A stretch of 5,138 nucleotides of DNA from Patescibacteria group bacterium. GTDB lineage: Bacteria; Patescibacteriota; Dojkabacteria; SC72; T1SED10-24. The translations under genes and the position numbers were made by a program. A model generated the notes under the pieces. That model saw only the letters and a program-made list of their open reading frames with translations. It was not told where the DNA came from and ran no database searches. Location of the stretch: positions 1-5,138 of the forward strand of contig SLHS01000039.1 of NCBI GenBank assembly GCA_007136035.1. The letters run 5' to 3'. Shown here one piece after another: positions 5,133 to 5,138 of this stretch; positions within the stretch are counted from its first letter, which is position 1; each line of letters starts with the position of its first letter.

Positions 5133-5138
5133 TGCCCC

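Noticed and set aside
1..5138. CRISPR array, insertion sequence, rRNA genes or riboswitch
   Set aside because: No regularly spaced identical repeats of 24-40 bases, no transposase frame, no rRNA signature and no recognisable riboswitch core were seen on either strand.

Overview
The window reads as a chromosomal segment of a GC-rich bacterium. A conserved housekeeping operon lies on the plus strand, and a smaller accessory block follows on the minus strand. I cannot fix the lineage. The indirect tRNA-amidation genes exclude the few groups that lack the GatCAB pathway, and the Shine-Dalgarno sequences are classical. The CT398/FlgZ-like zinc-ribbon gene and the repeat-rich spacer would fit a PVC-superphylum member (Lentisphaerota/Kiritimatiellota type) or a former deltaproteobacterial lineage. 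This is a guess, not a sequence-based placement.

Bases 1-408 hold no convincing protein gene. They contain short direct repeats (three ATTCGCG copies), a long imperfect inverted repeat (94-177), an 8-base periodic tract (212-235) and, directly abutting it, what looks like the 5' end of a serine tRNA gene on the minus strand that stops inside the D-loop. This looks like a decayed or rearranged junction between a dispersed intergenic repeat and a truncated tRNA gene.

Bases 409-3748 hold a tightly packed four-gene plus-strand operon: gatC, gatA (ATG overlapping the gatC stop), a coiled-coil/C4 zinc-ribbon protein 18 bases downstream, and truA (GTG start overlapping the previous stop). GatC and GatA are two of the three subunits of the amidotransferase that converts Glu-tRNA(Gln) and/or Asp-tRNA(Asn) to the amidated forms. 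TruA makes pseudouridine at tRNA positions 38-40. The operon therefore centres on tRNA maturation and decoding. gatB is not in the window.

Bases 3749-3952 are a convergent intergenic spacer without a clear terminator. It may carry a dispersed repeat.

Bases 3953-4589 (minus strand) hold a complete toxin-first type II toxin-antitoxin module of the HI1419/HI1420 (HigB/HigA-like) kind. Its sigma70-type promoter has a perfect inverted repeat in the -35/-10 spacer, which is a plausible autoregulatory operator. The predicted transcription start falls on the toxin ATG, suggesting a leaderless toxin message, whereas the antitoxin has a strong Shine-Dalgarno overlapping the toxin stop codon.

Bases 4674-5132 (minus strand) hold an unrecognised ORF of about 152 residues with visibly lower GC than the housekeeping operon. 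It may continue past the window edge. With the toxin-antitoxin pair it suggests horizontally acquired DNA next to truA. I found no clear evidence of a wholly new system. The most unusual items are the toxin-antitoxin promoter architecture, the tRNA-Ser remnant and the orphan ORF.
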